64,000 nucleotides of DNA, taken from CAYNEO01 sp964396245. GTDB taxonomy: Bacteria > Zixibacteria > MSB-5A5 > GN15 > FEB-12. The stretch lies in NCBI GenBank assembly GCA_964396245.1, contig CAYNEO010000011.1, positions 1 to 64,000 of the forward strand, read 5' to 3'. Both the position numbers and the translations under genes were made by a program. Each line of letters opens with the position of its first letter. Within the stretch, counting starts at the first letter, position 1. The notes under the pieces were generated by a model. It did no database searches. It was not told the origin of the DNA and saw nothing but the letters and a program-made list of their open reading frames with translations. This document shows, piece by piece, positions 42,963-52,808 of the stretch.

Positions 42963-45539
42963 GTGTTCGAGAAACTACTCAAATTCTTCCGTCGCCCTCA
43001 GGAAGCGGACCTTGGTCAGTTCAAGGAACTATTCGAGCGATTCCAGCAGATTCTGAAAGGCAACAACCGTGTTCTCGAGATCATGTCCGAACTCGAGGAC
43101 AAGCTCGGCGGGGAGTATATATTCGACATCAACTACCTGAAGAATGCAATTGATGAACTCTCCGAATCAGTATACTATGTCGTCTCCAACCTGAATGTGA
43201 TCGCCGACAACCGCTACGGTGACCTGCACTCCCGCCAGATAAGTATCCAGGAAGATTTGAAGAATATCCTCGAGGGGCGCCCGGTATGGTCGGGTAACCG
43301 CTTCCTTGTTGACTACGACGATCTGGATGCCGATATGGCCGATCTTGTCGGCGGGAAGAATGCAAACCTGGGAGAAATCAGGAATCATCTCGATGTTCTC
43401 ACACCCGACGGGTTTGTTATCACGAGCGCGGCATACCACCGGTTCATGGAACATAACGATCTCTGGCCGGAGATTCACCGGATACACGGCGCCTTTCCGG
43501 GGCAGGACGAGGGTGCGATCGAATCGTATGATCTCGCCATCAGCCGGCTATTTGACTCGGCCCGTGTCCCGGCCGATATCGGCCGCGGGATCGGCAGGCA
43601 TCTGAGTTCGCTCCACAAGCGCCTGAAGTATACCGGCAGGGTGGCGGTTCGCTCCAGTGCTTCGGGCGAGGATTCATCGCGACAGAGTTTCGCCGGACAG
43701 TTCATGTCTGTTCTCAATCTCGATGACGAGAGTGTCTTACCGGCGTACATGCAGGTGGTTGCCAGCCGGTTTAAGCACGGTGTTGCGGTGTATGCAGGTG
43801 AGCGGGTGTTCCATGAGAATGAATTGCCGATGGCGGTGGGGGTTCAGCAAATGATCGCCGCTCGCACGGCCGGCGTGGCGTACTCGGTGGAGCCGTCGGG
43901 AGAATTCCCCGATTGCCTGGCGATCTCGGCCAGTTTCGGACTGGGCACGGTGGTGGTCGGCGGCACAATGGACACCGACTACTATCGCGTCTCGAGGCTT
44001 GACCTGAATAACATAGTCTCGCGCCGTATCGGCCGCAAGATGACAAAGGTGGTTCCGTCGGAACCGCTCGGTGTTGCCAGTGTCGATGTTCCCGAGAATC
44101 AGCGCGAGATTCCCTGCCTCACGGACGAGCAGGTGGTTCGGCTGGCGGAAACTGTGCTGATACTGGACCGGTATTTCAAGCGGCCGGTCGATCTCGAGTG
44201 GTGTTACGATGAGCGTGGTGACCTGTATATTTTGCAGTGCCGACCGCTGCAATTGAAGCTTCAGCATAAGCCTCCCCAGAATCGCGTTCAGGCGCTGGCG
44301 AACATTCCGGTACTTATGCGCCGCCAGGGACAGATAGCTCAGCGTGGTATAGCGGCAGGCAGGGTGCGCGTGATCGACGAAGATGATAATGCGAGTGACT
44401 TTCCGGTCGGCGCTATTGCAGTCACCAGGTACACCACGCCGCGGCTGGCGGCAATCATTCGGCGGGCGGCAGCGATAATCACCGATGTCGGCAGTTCCAC
44501 CGGTCATATGGCTACCGTGGCACGGGAGTTCGGCGTGCCAATGATAGCCAATACGGGTAATGCCACGAGCGTGTTGGCCGAAGGGTCCGAGATCACGGTC
44601 GATGCCGAGGAAAATGTCATTTACGAGGGTGTCGTCAAAGAATTGCTGGCATACGAGGCGGAAGCCGAGGACGTATATCGGGATTTGAGGGAATATCACA
44701 TTCTGCGTCAGTTATTGCGAAGGATCTCTCCCCTGCATCTGGTCGATCCCAACAATTCGGCGTTTACGGCCAGAAACTGCCGGACATACCATGATATCGT
44801 CCGGTTCAGTCACGAAAAAGCCGTCAAAATACTCATCAATCTCAATATGTCGTCGCGACGCTTTCGAGGAATTGAATCGAGGGAGCTCAAGCTCCAGATT
44901 CCGCTGGGGCTGCACGTCATTGATCTCGGCGGCGGATTGGCGCCGGACGTCGGGGCCCGAGCAATCAATTCGATTGACCTGGTTCGTTCTGCGCCGATGC
45001 GGGCTATACTCAAGGGACTGACGGCCCCGGGCACGTGGAGCACACAGCCTATGCAGCTGGGCATCGGCGATATCATGACCAGCCTGACAAGGTACTCCAT
45101 GACCGACCGCGGCGCTGCCTACCAGGGACAGAACCTGGCAGTCATTTCCGATAAGTACGCCAATATCAGCCTGAGGCTCGGGTATCACTTCAATGTGATC
45201 GATACGTATCTCTCCGAGAATGTCGATGACAACTACATTTATTTCCGGTTTGTCGGCGGCGTCACCGAAAACGAGCGGCGGCATCTCCGGGCGATACTCA
45301 TCAAAGCGATTCTCGAGAAGTTTAATTTCAGGGTGACGGTGACCGGTGACCTTGTGGTCGCACGGCTTAAAAAGCTCGAATTCGGGGAAGCCCGGCGCGT
45401 GCTCGAGGAGATCGGAAGACTGATCGGTTTTACCCGTCAGCTTGACACGCAGATGCGAAGTGAACAATCAATAGCAGAGTGTTTCCGCGCCTTTTTCGAG
45501 GGATCCAAGCAGCCGGAGCAGGATCGGTCCGGAGACTGA
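42963..45539 (+). CDS. PEP/pyruvate-binding phosphotransfer protein with atypical C-terminus
   Basis: 858 residues from GTG, with GGAGG ten bases upstream. Residues 1-108 are helical and probably coiled. Residues 110-440 are the ATP-grasp-like domain of PEP synthase/pyruvate phosphate dikinase (VGGKNANLGE, VAVRSSASGEDS, then the D-L-E-W ... ILQCRP end). Residues 455-560 are the swivelling phosphohistidine domain with His-515 in SSTGHMATVAREFG. The C-terminal PEP/pyruvate TIM barrel is missing. Instead about 280 residues (from 575) form a domain I do not recognise, with DVGARAINSIDLVRS and YANISLRLGYHFNVID. The protein can probably phosphorylate its histidine from ATP and pass it to an unknown acceptor. 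Confidence 0.85.
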   Translation: MFEKLLKFFRRPQEADLGQFKELFERFQQILKGNNRVLEIMSELEDKLGGEYIFDINYLKNAIDELSESVYYVVSNLNVIADNRYGDLHSRQISIQEDLKNILEGRPVWSGNRFLVDYDDLDADMADLVGGKNANLGEIRNHLDVLTPDGFVITSAAYHRFMEHNDLWPEIHRIHGAFPGQDEGAIESYDLAISRLFDSARVPADIGRGIGRHLSSLHKRLKYTGRVAVRSSASGEDSSRQSFAGQFMSVLNLDDESVLPAYMQVVASRFKHGVAVYAGERVFHENELPMAVGVQQMIAARTAGVAYSVEPSGEFPDCLAISASFGLGTVVVGGTMDTDYYRVSRLDLNNIVSRRIGRKMTKVVPSEPLGVASVDVPENQREIPCLTDEQVVRLAETVLILDRYFKRPVDLEWCYDERGDLYILQCRPLQLKLQHKPPQNRVQALANIPVLMRRQGQIAQRGIAAGRVRVIDEDDNASDFPVGAIAVTRYTTPRLAAIIRRAAAIITDVGSSTGHMATVAREFGVPMIANTGNATSVLAEGSEITVDAEENVIYEGVVKELLAYEAEAEDVYRDLREYHILRQLLRRISPLHLVDPNNSAFTARNCRTYHDIVRFSHEKAVKILINLNMSSRRFRGIESRELKLQIPLGLHVIDLGGGLAPDVGARAINSIDLVRSAPMRAILKGLTAPGTWSTQPMQLGIGDIMTSLTRYSMTDRGAAYQGQNLAVISDKYANISLRLGYHFNVIDTYLSENVDDNYIYFRFVGGVTENERRHLRAILIKAILEKFNFRVTVTGDLVVARLKKLEFGEARRVLEEIGRLIGFTRQLDTQMRSEQSIAECFRAFFEGSKQPEQDRSGD

Positions 45540-45541
45540 TG

Positions 45542-46405
45542 TCAGAACCCGTATTCAATCCTGAGCGCCCGGCCTTTCCAGTATGGCAGGCTTTCGTTCG
45601 GAAGCTGCCACTCCACGTGGCCATCCGTGGGGATCAGCATTCCCTCGTGTCTCTCATACTGCCCGAAGTAACCGGCCCACGGCGTTGGCTCGTATTTGCC
45701 GTTTACCTCGCGATATCTCTCCGGAGTGTAGACAGATTCAATTTCACCGGTACCGTTGAAACGGAACTCGAGTGAGACGGTGGTCCCTCCGTCGGTGAGC
45801 GTTGCCAGCGCCCGATGATCGTCAATGGGAGCCCAGATGAGATTTTCTGCCGGCAATAGTGCTGTCGGAAAATAGACCGTCTCCGCGAGATACCGCTGGA
45901 GAGCGCCGGCGTTCAACTCCGCCCGGTCATGCTGGTCAACGACGGGCAGAAGCCCGTATATGCTCGCCTGCATCGAAGCCTCAGCGGTAACGTAGGCATC
46001 GCGGACTCGGGCAGTTACTGCCGGCCCCATGCTTATATGGGCATCCCACACGAACCCCGGTGGCTGGACCGAATACCACTGGCGAGCGGTAAACGGCCCC
46101 CATTTATTTCCCGATGAGCCCACACGAAACTCCCCTTTCCATCGGATGTATGCGGAGCGAATTACCGGCCGGCCGTCGGTTAAGACCAGTCTCAGATATT
46201 TTGCAACCGGGGCGGGGAGTCGCGAAATGTCATCAAACGATACCGAGCTGCCCTTCGGGGATTGAGTCGAGACCGTCAGTTTGCTTTTCAACTGCGAACT
46301 GCGCCGGCTCCACCTGATTGATCCTGCCCACGCGATCAAAACCAGACCAAGGCTGGCAATGCCGATGCCGACAAGCGCCACTATCAACCACGGTGTCATA
46401 ATCAT
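45542..46405 (-). CDS. DUF6544-family membrane-anchored protein
   Basis: 287 residues. One N-terminal membrane helix is followed by a domain with the marks of DUF6544 proteins: YIRWKGEFRVGS, WGPFTARQWYSVQPPGFVWDA and a C-terminal GYFGQYERHEGMLIPTDGHVEW. Function unknown; the fold is probably a lipid- or ligand-binding beta-barrel facing the periplasm. Starts at 46417 (GTG), 46405 (ATG) and 46399 (ATG) are all possible, none with a strong site. The stop is two bases from the stop of the convergent PEP-type gene. It forms a pair with the small membrane protein encoded just upstream. Confidence 0.82.
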   Translation of the reverse strand: MIMTPWLIVALVGIGIASLGLVLIAWAGSIRWSRRSSQLKSKLTVSTQSPKGSSVSFDDISRLPAPVAKYLRLVLTDGRPVIRSAYIRWKGEFRVGSSGNKWGPFTARQWYSVQPPGFVWDAHISMGPAVTARVRDAYVTAEASMQASIYGLLPVVDQHDRAELNAGALQRYLAETVYFPTALLPAENLIWAPIDDHRALATLTDGGTTVSLEFRFNGTGEIESVYTPERYREVNGKYEPTPWAGYFGQYERHEGMLIPTDGHVEWQLPNESLPYWKGRALRIEYGF

Positions 46406-46421
46406 GTATCCGATCACAGGG

Positions 46422-46691
46422 TCAGGGATGTCGATTCTGGGCGATGATGGTCAAAATAAAAACCAGGATGCCTGCCAGCACGAGGACATAGCCGATGAAC
46501 TGGATTTTATCCGACCATCCGGGAAGCGGGCGCCTGAACAGGTATTTTGCGCGTATGAACGTGTAGCCCAGAAAAAGCAGGGCAAAAACAGCCGACACGG
46601 CGAACTCGCCGCGGAGAGCAAACGAGACGCCCACGAGCGCGAGGACCGACAGGACGGCGAATGGAATCCAGTGTGTTCTGGTACTGTCCAT
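46422..46691 (-). CDS. Small membrane protein, unknown function
   Basis: 89 residues with three hydrophobic segments (about 11-26, 30-46 and 64-84) and a basic loop. GAAGG precedes the ATG. It ends 4-16 bases before the DUF6544 start, so the two are co-translated. No family recognised. Confidence 0.7.
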   Translation of the reverse strand: MDSTRTHWIPFAVLSVLALVGVSFALRGEFAVSAVFALLFLGYTFIRAKYLFRRPLPGWSDKIQFIGYVLVLAGILVFILTIIAQNRHP

Positions 46692-46821
46692 TTGAGCGCA
46701 CCTTCCGTGTTTACCATAAGCTATTACTGGCGAAGCACTCGTGCAACAATTATCATTGATGGTGAGCTGTGTTCACACAACCACTGCCGGATCCGTCAAC
46801 AATGCAGAAGGAGGAATAGCC

Positions 46822-47541
46822 ATGAAATGGTTGCGCTGTTTGGCAGGATTCGCCGTTGCCTTGATGATGCCCGCAGGCGGCTCATATGCTCAGGAGCGAT
46901 CCCCGGATACCTCGGCCGCCGGATGGACGGAATCGTTTGACCTCGAGTCCTGCTCATTTTCGACAACGGGGCGCAACGCTTACTTCGTGCTCGAGCCCCG
47001 TTATCAGCTTGTCCTGGCCGGTGTTGAGGATGGTGATTCAGTCACGTTAGCCATTACAGTCTTGAGCGATACTCAGGAAGTTGACGGAGTTCAGACGCGA
47101 GTCGTGGAGGAAAGAGAAACCAGCGATGGAGAACTCATCGAGGTCTCGCGAAATTTTTTCGCGTTCTGTGAAGAGAACGGCAGCATTTTCTATTTCGGGG
47201 AGGATGTCGACATTTACAAAGACGGTAAAATGGTGGGGCACGAGGGCGGCTGGCGAGCGGGAGAAAACGGTTTCCGCCCCGGGCTGATGATGCCGGGATT
47301 GGCTTTGATTGGTGCTGCGTACTACCAGGAATTCGCACCCGGAACGGCCATGGACCGGGCCCGTATAATCAGTCTCGACAGCGTGCTGGAAACACCGGCC
47401 GGGCGATTCGAACACTGCCTGGTGACCGAAGAATCCTCTCCGCTGGAGCCGGGCTCACACGAGTTCAAGATTTACGCCCAAGGAATCGGCCTGATAAAGG
47501 ACGAGTCGTTACTGCTGGTCCGGTACGGGACTTCCCGGTAA
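46822..47541 (+). CDS. Secreted protein with a C-terminal YAxGxGL signature
   Basis: 239 residues from ATG 46822, where AAGGAGG is perfectly placed; a longer reading from 46741 has none. Signal peptide to about residue 24 (GGSYAQ). The mature domain is mostly beta, ending VLETPAGRFEHCLVTEE ... YAQGIGLIKDESLLL, a pattern shared by several periplasmic protein families that fold as LolA/LolB-like beta baskets. No catalytic motif. The last 33 bases overlap the 3-prime end of the convergent kinase 2 gene. Confidence 0.72.
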   Translation: MKWLRCLAGFAVALMMPAGGSYAQERSPDTSAAGWTESFDLESCSFSTTGRNAYFVLEPRYQLVLAGVEDGDSVTLAITVLSDTQEVDGVQTRVVEERETSDGELIEVSRNFFAFCEENGSIFYFGEDVDIYKDGKMVGHEGGWRAGENGFRPGLMMPGLALIGAAYYQEFAPGTAMDRARIISLDSVLETPAGRFEHCLVTEESSPLEPGSHEFKIYAQGIGLIKDESLLLVRYGTSR

Positions 47542-49782
47542 ACCGAGAATGGCCAGTAAGTGGCCGAACTTCGGGTTAGCTCGCATCTTAGAGTAGTAAG
47601 GCATAACTGCCATGAGAATCAATTCGGCATCGCGGCGGCGGATTGACTCGTGGAGACAGGCTGCCGCGGAATCCTCGTCGCCTAGCATGAAATGCAGCGC
47701 CGCCAGATAAGGTTGAGAGACATATTCGTTCTGTTGGCGCGTCAACAACTGGTCTAGCGACTGGCTTGCAACAGCGGTATTACCCTCACCGGCGTGGACC
47801 AGAGACCATAAGGTCAGACTCATAGCGCCGTCATCGGATACTTCACGGCTGCGCATGAGGTGCTTCAAGCCCTTCTCCCGATTACCCAGAGCGATGTGGC
47901 ACCACCCGGTCAGGGCATACGTAAAATCGCTGGCAATCTCAAGTTCCTCGGCCCGTTCAAGGTATTCGAGCGCCTGCTGATACCGACAGCGGCGAACATA
48001 ATGCCAACCGAACATCGTGAGCGCCACAACAGAAAGGGGATCGCGGTGAAGCGCCGTTTCGAGGTGGTGTTCGGCCTCATCCTGACGGCCGATGTATGTC
48101 AGAAGTTCACCGAACCACTGATGCGCCGTAGCGTGGCCGGGGCTGAGTTCCAGGGCTCTTCGGAAAGCTTGCTCGGCGTCATCCCAGGCCCAATCATAGT
48201 ACGTCAGTAGCCCGCCGAGAGTCGCATGGGCGTCGGCAAGATGGTCGTCAAGTTCCAGTGCGCGGTGCGCGGAGGTGCGCGCCCGGGCAATAGCGTCTCT
48301 CGGCGTCATGTAATCGTAAGCAAATAGCAGGAAATACACGTCGGCCAATCCGGCCCGGGCGGGTGCATACTCGGGCGCCAGACTGATACTCTGTTGCAAG
48401 TGTTCCAGAGCCTTGCGGAATGAGTCGGCCGACCGATGATTCATTTCATACCGGGCCCGGCTGTATAATTCATATGCTTCGACAGGCACGTCGCGAGACG
48501 TCCGGCGTGTGGAACGCAATTTGTCCAGCTCCAGTTTCAACTTATCCACGATCGCGCGGGCGATGTCGTCCTGGATGGCGAAGATATCCGATAATTCCCG
48601 ATCATACCGTTCCGACCACAGGTGATATCCGCTCGAGACCTCGATCAGCTGCGCGGTAATACGTACTCGCTGACCCGCTTTCCGTACACTTCCCTCAACC
48701 AGGTATGCCACTCCGAGTTTTCGGCCGAGATCCCGAATATCCCCCTTGTGACCTTTGAAAGCAAAGGCGGAGGTCCGGGCCACAACGCGCAGACCGGGAA
48801 CATGATTAAGATCGCTGATAATATCTTCAGCTATACCGTCGCAGAAGTATTCCTGGTCGGGGTCCGCACTAAGATTGACAAAAGGCAAGACCGCGACCGA
48901 CGGTATCCGGGCATCCCGGTCACTTCCGGTCTCCCCTGCCCGAAGCAGCGCCACGAGTTCGTCGCGGACATCAGCCGCCGTCCGAAATCGATCAGCAGGA
49001 TTTTTCTCAAGCAGCCTGATGATCAACGTACCCAGTCGAACCGGCAATTCAGAGCGGATGTTTCCCGGTGGTTCGGGTTGATCGTATGCGATAGCGTGCA
49101 GGGTAGCCGCCTCGCTTTCTCGTCGAAATGGGTTTCGGCCGGTAACCAACTCGTACAGAACGATTCCAAGAGAAAACAGATCACTGCGTGGATCGACTTC
49201 GTGGCCATTGACCTGTTCCGGAGACATATACCCGATGGTGCCGAGGGTTGAGCCTGTTTTGGTAAGATGTTCGCCCCCCCGGACTACGGCCAGGCCAAAG
49301 TCGACAATTCGCACCCTTCCTTGCGAGTCGATCAAAATATTGCCGGGTTTAATATCTCGGTGAACGATCCCCTTTGCGTGCGCCGCCTGTATTCCCTCGC
49401 AGAGCTGGATCGCCAACTGAATGGTCTCTTCGAAACTCAGATTCTTCCCGGCAGCAACTTCTTGCAGCGACTGCCCTTCGACGTGCTCCATCACGAGAAA
49501 CGGGCGGCCCTGATGATCGGCCACTTCGTGAATAGTCACGACATTGGGATGGGCGAGTTTGGCCGCCGCCCGGGCCTCGCGCAGAAACCGCAACCGCGAG
49601 TCCTCCTGTTGCGATAAGTGTCCGGAAAGCAGCTTAATCGCCACATGGCGCTCCAGACGGCTGTCCTTTGCCAGGTAAACTTCACCCATACCACCGGCGC
49701 CGAGCCTCTTGATAAGTCGATACCGGCCTATCTCGGAGCCAGGGGCAAGCGCCACAAATGATCTGGTAAGGTCCTCTTCCAT
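47509..49782 (-). CDS. Serine/threonine kinase with TolB-like and TPR regions (kinase 2)
   Basis: 757 residues; AGAGGA before the ATG. The kinase domain (residues 20-280) has the glycine loop LGAGGMGEVY, Lys-50, HRDIKPGN, VDFG and GTIGYMSPEQ. Then come the TolB-like module (SVAVLPFVNLSADPDQEYFCDG ... LVEGSVRKAG) and TPR helices to the end. It has the same three-part build as kinase 1, with long stretches of near identity in the middle (for example LRVVARTSAF and GYHLWSE). Autonomous control is suggested by its own promoter (49824-49852). Substrates unknown. Confidence 0.93.
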   Translation of the reverse strand: MEEDLTRSFVALAPGSEIGRYRLIKRLGAGGMGEVYLAKDSRLERHVAIKLLSGHLSQQEDSRLRFLREARAAAKLAHPNVVTIHEVADHQGRPFLVMEHVEGQSLQEVAAGKNLSFEETIQLAIQLCEGIQAAHAKGIVHRDIKPGNILIDSQGRVRIVDFGLAVVRGGEHLTKTGSTLGTIGYMSPEQVNGHEVDPRSDLFSLGIVLYELVTGRNPFRRESEAATLHAIAYDQPEPPGNIRSELPVRLGTLIIRLLEKNPADRFRTAADVRDELVALLRAGETGSDRDARIPSVAVLPFVNLSADPDQEYFCDGIAEDIISDLNHVPGLRVVARTSAFAFKGHKGDIRDLGRKLGVAYLVEGSVRKAGQRVRITAQLIEVSSGYHLWSERYDRELSDIFAIQDDIARAIVDKLKLELDKLRSTRRTSRDVPVEAYELYSRARYEMNHRSADSFRKALEHLQQSISLAPEYAPARAGLADVYFLLFAYDYMTPRDAIARARTSAHRALELDDHLADAHATLGGLLTYYDWAWDDAEQAFRRALELSPGHATAHQWFGELLTYIGRQDEAEHHLETALHRDPLSVVALTMFGWHYVRRCRYQQALEYLERAEELEIASDFTYALTGWCHIALGNREKGLKHLMRSREVSDDGAMSLTLWSLVHAGEGNTAVASQSLDQLLTRQQNEYVSQPYLAALHFMLGDEDSAAACLHESIRRRDAELILMAVMPYYSKMRANPKFGHLLAILGLPGSPVPDQQ

Positions 49783-49823
49783 CGTATCCTCTATCCCCGG
49801 GCAAATCTCCGCCCGGACCGTTT

Positions 49824-49852
49824 AATATAGATAACTTTGGTCCATATAGCAA
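49824..49852 (-). promoter_or_regulatory. Promoter of kinase 2
   Basis: Minus-strand TTGCTA and TATATT, 17 bases apart, about 35 bases before the ATG at 49782 by the predicted start near 49817. Confidence 0.6.
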
Positions 49853-50055
49853 GTTAATCCGGCCCGGGCCCTTCTTTGAGTTTGGCTCCGGTTTGCAACT
49901 CGCTGTCCTGCAATTAGGTAGCCCCTGTTGTGGCCGGCGCCGCGGCCGTCAATCCTGACGCTCGTATTGAAATCCCCCTGGAAAAAAAACATGCATCGTT
50001 TACCGATGGGTCCACGTATTGAGACTGTCTGAACAGTATGCAGGGAGAAACCAAA

Positions 50056-50565
50056 ATGATACGCAACCTGAAGTTCGTTTGGGCAGGGCTGATTGTCGTT
50101 CTGCTGATTGGAGGCTGTGGTTCTATGTCTGAGAAGTTTGACCCGGTGGCGGAAAGACCCGTGGTCGAGCAGGTCATCAAGAACTCGATTACGTGGGCGA
50201 TGAACAAAGACACGGAGTTGCTTTACGGGTCATTTATCAATGACTCCACCCTGTTCTATTTCAGCCCGGACAATGCCGGCACTATCTCCGGTTTTGACGC
50301 CTTTACGAAGTTGACCGAAGAAGTATTCATGAACCCGGCGTTCAAGGCGGTCGGTTCCGATTTCAAGGACATGCGGGTCACCTTCTCGAATTCCGGTGAA
50401 TGCGCCTGGTGGTCGTGCTACCTCGACGACTTTAACGAATGGGACGGCAGGCCGGCCAACTGGGAGAATGTTCGCTGGACGGGTGTGCTCGAGAAAATCA
50501 ACGGTGAGTGGAAAATACGGCAGATGCACTTTTCCCATGCTGTTGAGGATTTCCGGGACGCCTGA
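50056..50565 (+). CDS. NTF2-fold lipoprotein
   Basis: 169 residues from ATG 50056, preceded by AGGGAGA. Lipobox L-L-I-G-G-C puts the anchor at about Cys-22. The mature part has the SnoaL/NTF2 arrangement: an opening helix (VVEQVIKNSITWAMNKD), a strand pair with F-Y-F-S-P-D, an ISGFDAFTKL helix and a closing W-T-G-V-L-E-K ... W-K-I-R-Q-M-H hairpin. Such folds form a cone-shaped pocket that may bind a small ligand or serve as a scaffold. No catalytic residues can be named. Confidence 0.8.
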   Translation: MIRNLKFVWAGLIVVLLIGGCGSMSEKFDPVAERPVVEQVIKNSITWAMNKDTELLYGSFINDSTLFYFSPDNAGTISGFDAFTKLTEEVFMNPAFKAVGSDFKDMRVTFSNSGECAWWSCYLDDFNEWDGRPANWENVRWTGVLEKINGEWKIRQMHFSHAVEDFRDA

Positions 50566-50860
50566 AAAGCGCCCGGGATAAGGCATTCTTGGAGCGATTT
50601 AGAAGTGGTAGCTTCTTAGCGGGGTCGTCATGATTTATGCGACCGTTTTCGGCACTGTCTTCGGTCTTTCATTTTGTATTAGCCGCGTTGATTCGACAAA
50701 GAAGGGGTCGGCGGTAAAAACTCGGGGGCGCCTCTGCCCGAATGCATGAATCGGGGAGTTCACGCATAAATCTCGGCGCGGGCTGGCGAAAGTCGCAATC
50801 TATAGCTATAGGTACCAGACACGCGGTTCCGTCGGATCCGCACAATTTGAAACATGGCAA

Positions 50861-51289
50861 TTAATGTCCGGCTCCCCAGTTCCGCTTGAAGTTCTCCCCG
50901 AGATCAAAGATGAAGTCCTTCACTTTCAATACCTTGCCGCCTGCGACCTCAATCACCGTCACGCCGCTATTCTCCCCTTTTCTCCCCTCACGATTCGTGA
51001 GGTAAATGTCCCATCGTACCGAGATGACGTTGTTGCCCGACAGGGCAAAGATATTCTTCACACAGATGTCTTGAATGTGGAAGCATATTTCGGGAAATTG
51101 TTGAAAAAAGCGGCGAAACCAACTTTCGACTGATTGCGTCCCTTCGAACACACCGCTCTCCGGGATATCTCCCGGATAGATGAAAACACCGTCGTCACGC
51201 CAGCCGGACATGAACCTCTCCAAATCGTGCCTGTTCATTGCATCGAAAGCGGTTGCTATCGCTTTTCTGGCCATAATTGCACCAATCAT
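50861..51289 (-). CDS. SnoaL-like NTF2-fold protein
   Basis: 142 residues without a signal peptide. MARKAIATAFDAMNRHDLERFMSGW opens the fold, with the acidic W-R-D-D-G-V-F-I-Y-P-G-D strand next and the SVESWFRRFFQQFPE helix after. Closest to ketosteroid-isomerase-like/SnoaL proteins. Cytosolic. Function unknown. It is a single gene with no clear partners. Confidence 0.82.
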   Translation of the reverse strand: MIGAIMARKAIATAFDAMNRHDLERFMSGWRDDGVFIYPGDIPESGVFEGTQSVESWFRRFFQQFPEICFHIQDICVKNIFALSGNNVISVRWDIYLTNREGRKGENSGVTVIEVAGGKVLKVKDFIFDLGENFKRNWGAGH

Positions 51290-51581
51290 AACACGCTCCG
51301 CAAAAACCCAGTCTCGGAAACAGACAAGTTGCTCAATAATAATAGCAGTCTATCAAAGCGGAGACGGGCTTCCAAAGAAAAAAAGCGGGCCCCGGCCGCA
51401 GTGCACCCGAGAGTCCTGCTCGCACGCGATCTAGAGAACCACCCCGCTCCCCACAAAATAGAAACCTGCCCTGAGGACCGGTTGTACAAATAGCATACAA
51501 GCGCAACAATCGTGCGACGGGGAATTGTCACGGCAATCATGTTCTCATCACATACACACATTAGAGCGAGGGTGTACTTGC

Positions 51582-52790
51582 ATGAAGCAATTGTTAATGG
51601 CCACCATTGCAGCTCCGGCGTTCCTTTGTCTGTTCGTATCATGCGGCGCCGTGTCCAAACGGATGCCCGATGAACTCGATCGGATGCACAAGTTCCTGAC
51701 CAAGGATGATCCGCAGGTCTGCCGGAATTATCACTACAACTTCGAGCGCGAGGCTCCGAGGCTGTACGGGGATCAACAGACCGATTCCATTCTTGACATA
51801 ATCGACTACATCAAGACCGAGTGCGGCCCGACATCCAATTTGGAAGTCACTCGCGCCCTGGTGTTGATCGACAGGGGGCAGTTCGATGATTCTCTGATTG
51901 GATCATCGACCATCCCTCAGATGCTTCGTTACCGTTCCAGAGAAGAGCGACTGAGCAACTTTGGTCTCTGGGCCCTGTTGTACGGGTCATCGGAACCGGT
52001 GGATAACACGCATGATCGATTCGAAGAGTTCGAAACGGGACTGGCGGAAAAGACAGCGTCCGACAGCGGAGCTGTGGCTGAAGCCAGGGCTATCGGCTTG
52101 TTTTACAGCGGTAAGTTCGACAGCGCCTTCAGTTATATTCAATCTGAGAAGCTCCGCGGTACAGCCCTGCAAAACCGCTATGAAGAGTTCGCTCAGGAAA
52201 TAAAGCAGAAGTACCGGACGCGGGGTAATATCGCCCTGCTCATCGGTAACTGGAGCGGGACAAGCGGGGGTGATGTAATCGGCAGCCATCCTGACCTGGG
52301 GTTTCAAATGGGGGGCGAGGGTGAACACTGGCGGATAGACGGCATTCTCAGCTACCGGTTTGCCCCGACGACCAGGGAGTATCTTGTGAGTTCGGGTAGT
52401 AGCCTGCTTTCGACCAAACATTTCGACAGTTGGATGGTCGGTCTCGATGTCGGCTACAAGTTTATCGACAACGGCAGTATCAGCACCGACATGTTCTTCG
52501 GCATCGGGTATGACGCGATTTACAGTGCGCCGCTGGCAGCTGATGAGCGTATCACACATAGTTCGGCGGCGTTCAGTGTCGGGCTGCGACACAGAATCTT
52601 CTTTAACCAGCGCACCGGTTGGTACCTGGGCGGTGTTTTGCGCTATAGCGTGGTTGATTACGCCAACCCGGGCGGCTCACCGTTGCCGGGAAATACGCTG
52701 ACAATCTCGCTGGTGACCGGGTGGAGCTATCACTATACACTCAAACAGTTTCTGGAGAAGCTTAACTACAAGGGGGATTGGCGAAGTTAA
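51582..52790 (+). CDS. Lipoprotein with probable beta-barrel C-terminal part
   Basis: 402 residues. ATG 51582 starts a signal peptide whose lipobox (L-F-V-S-C) gives Cys-20; a longer frame from 51525 adds no sensible sequence. The first half (about 25-210) is helical and charged. The second half alternates short aromatic strands (WRIDGILSYRF, WMVGLDVGYKF, MFFGIGYDAIY, WYLGGVLRYSV, ISLVTGWSYHY), as in outer-membrane barrels. I do not recognise the family. A lipid-anchored N-terminus on a barrel protein is unusual. Confidence 0.72.
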   Translation: MKQLLMATIAAPAFLCLFVSCGAVSKRMPDELDRMHKFLTKDDPQVCRNYHYNFEREAPRLYGDQQTDSILDIIDYIKTECGPTSNLEVTRALVLIDRGQFDDSLIGSSTIPQMLRYRSREERLSNFGLWALLYGSSEPVDNTHDRFEEFETGLAEKTASDSGAVAEARAIGLFYSGKFDSAFSYIQSEKLRGTALQNRYEEFAQEIKQKYRTRGNIALLIGNWSGTSGGDVIGSHPDLGFQMGGEGEHWRIDGILSYRFAPTTREYLVSSGSSLLSTKHFDSWMVGLDVGYKFIDNGSISTDMFFGIGYDAIYSAPLAADERITHSSAAFSVGLRHRIFFNQRTGWYLGGVLRYSVVDYANPGGSPLPGNTLTISLVTGWSYHYTLKQFLEKLNYKGDWRS

Positions 52791-52808
52791 CGGCATGCGG
52801 ACAATAAT

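Noticed and set aside
50566..50860. A 63-codon minus-strand frame between two NTF2-fold genes
   Set aside because: No ribosome binding site or motif; the region also lacks other signals.
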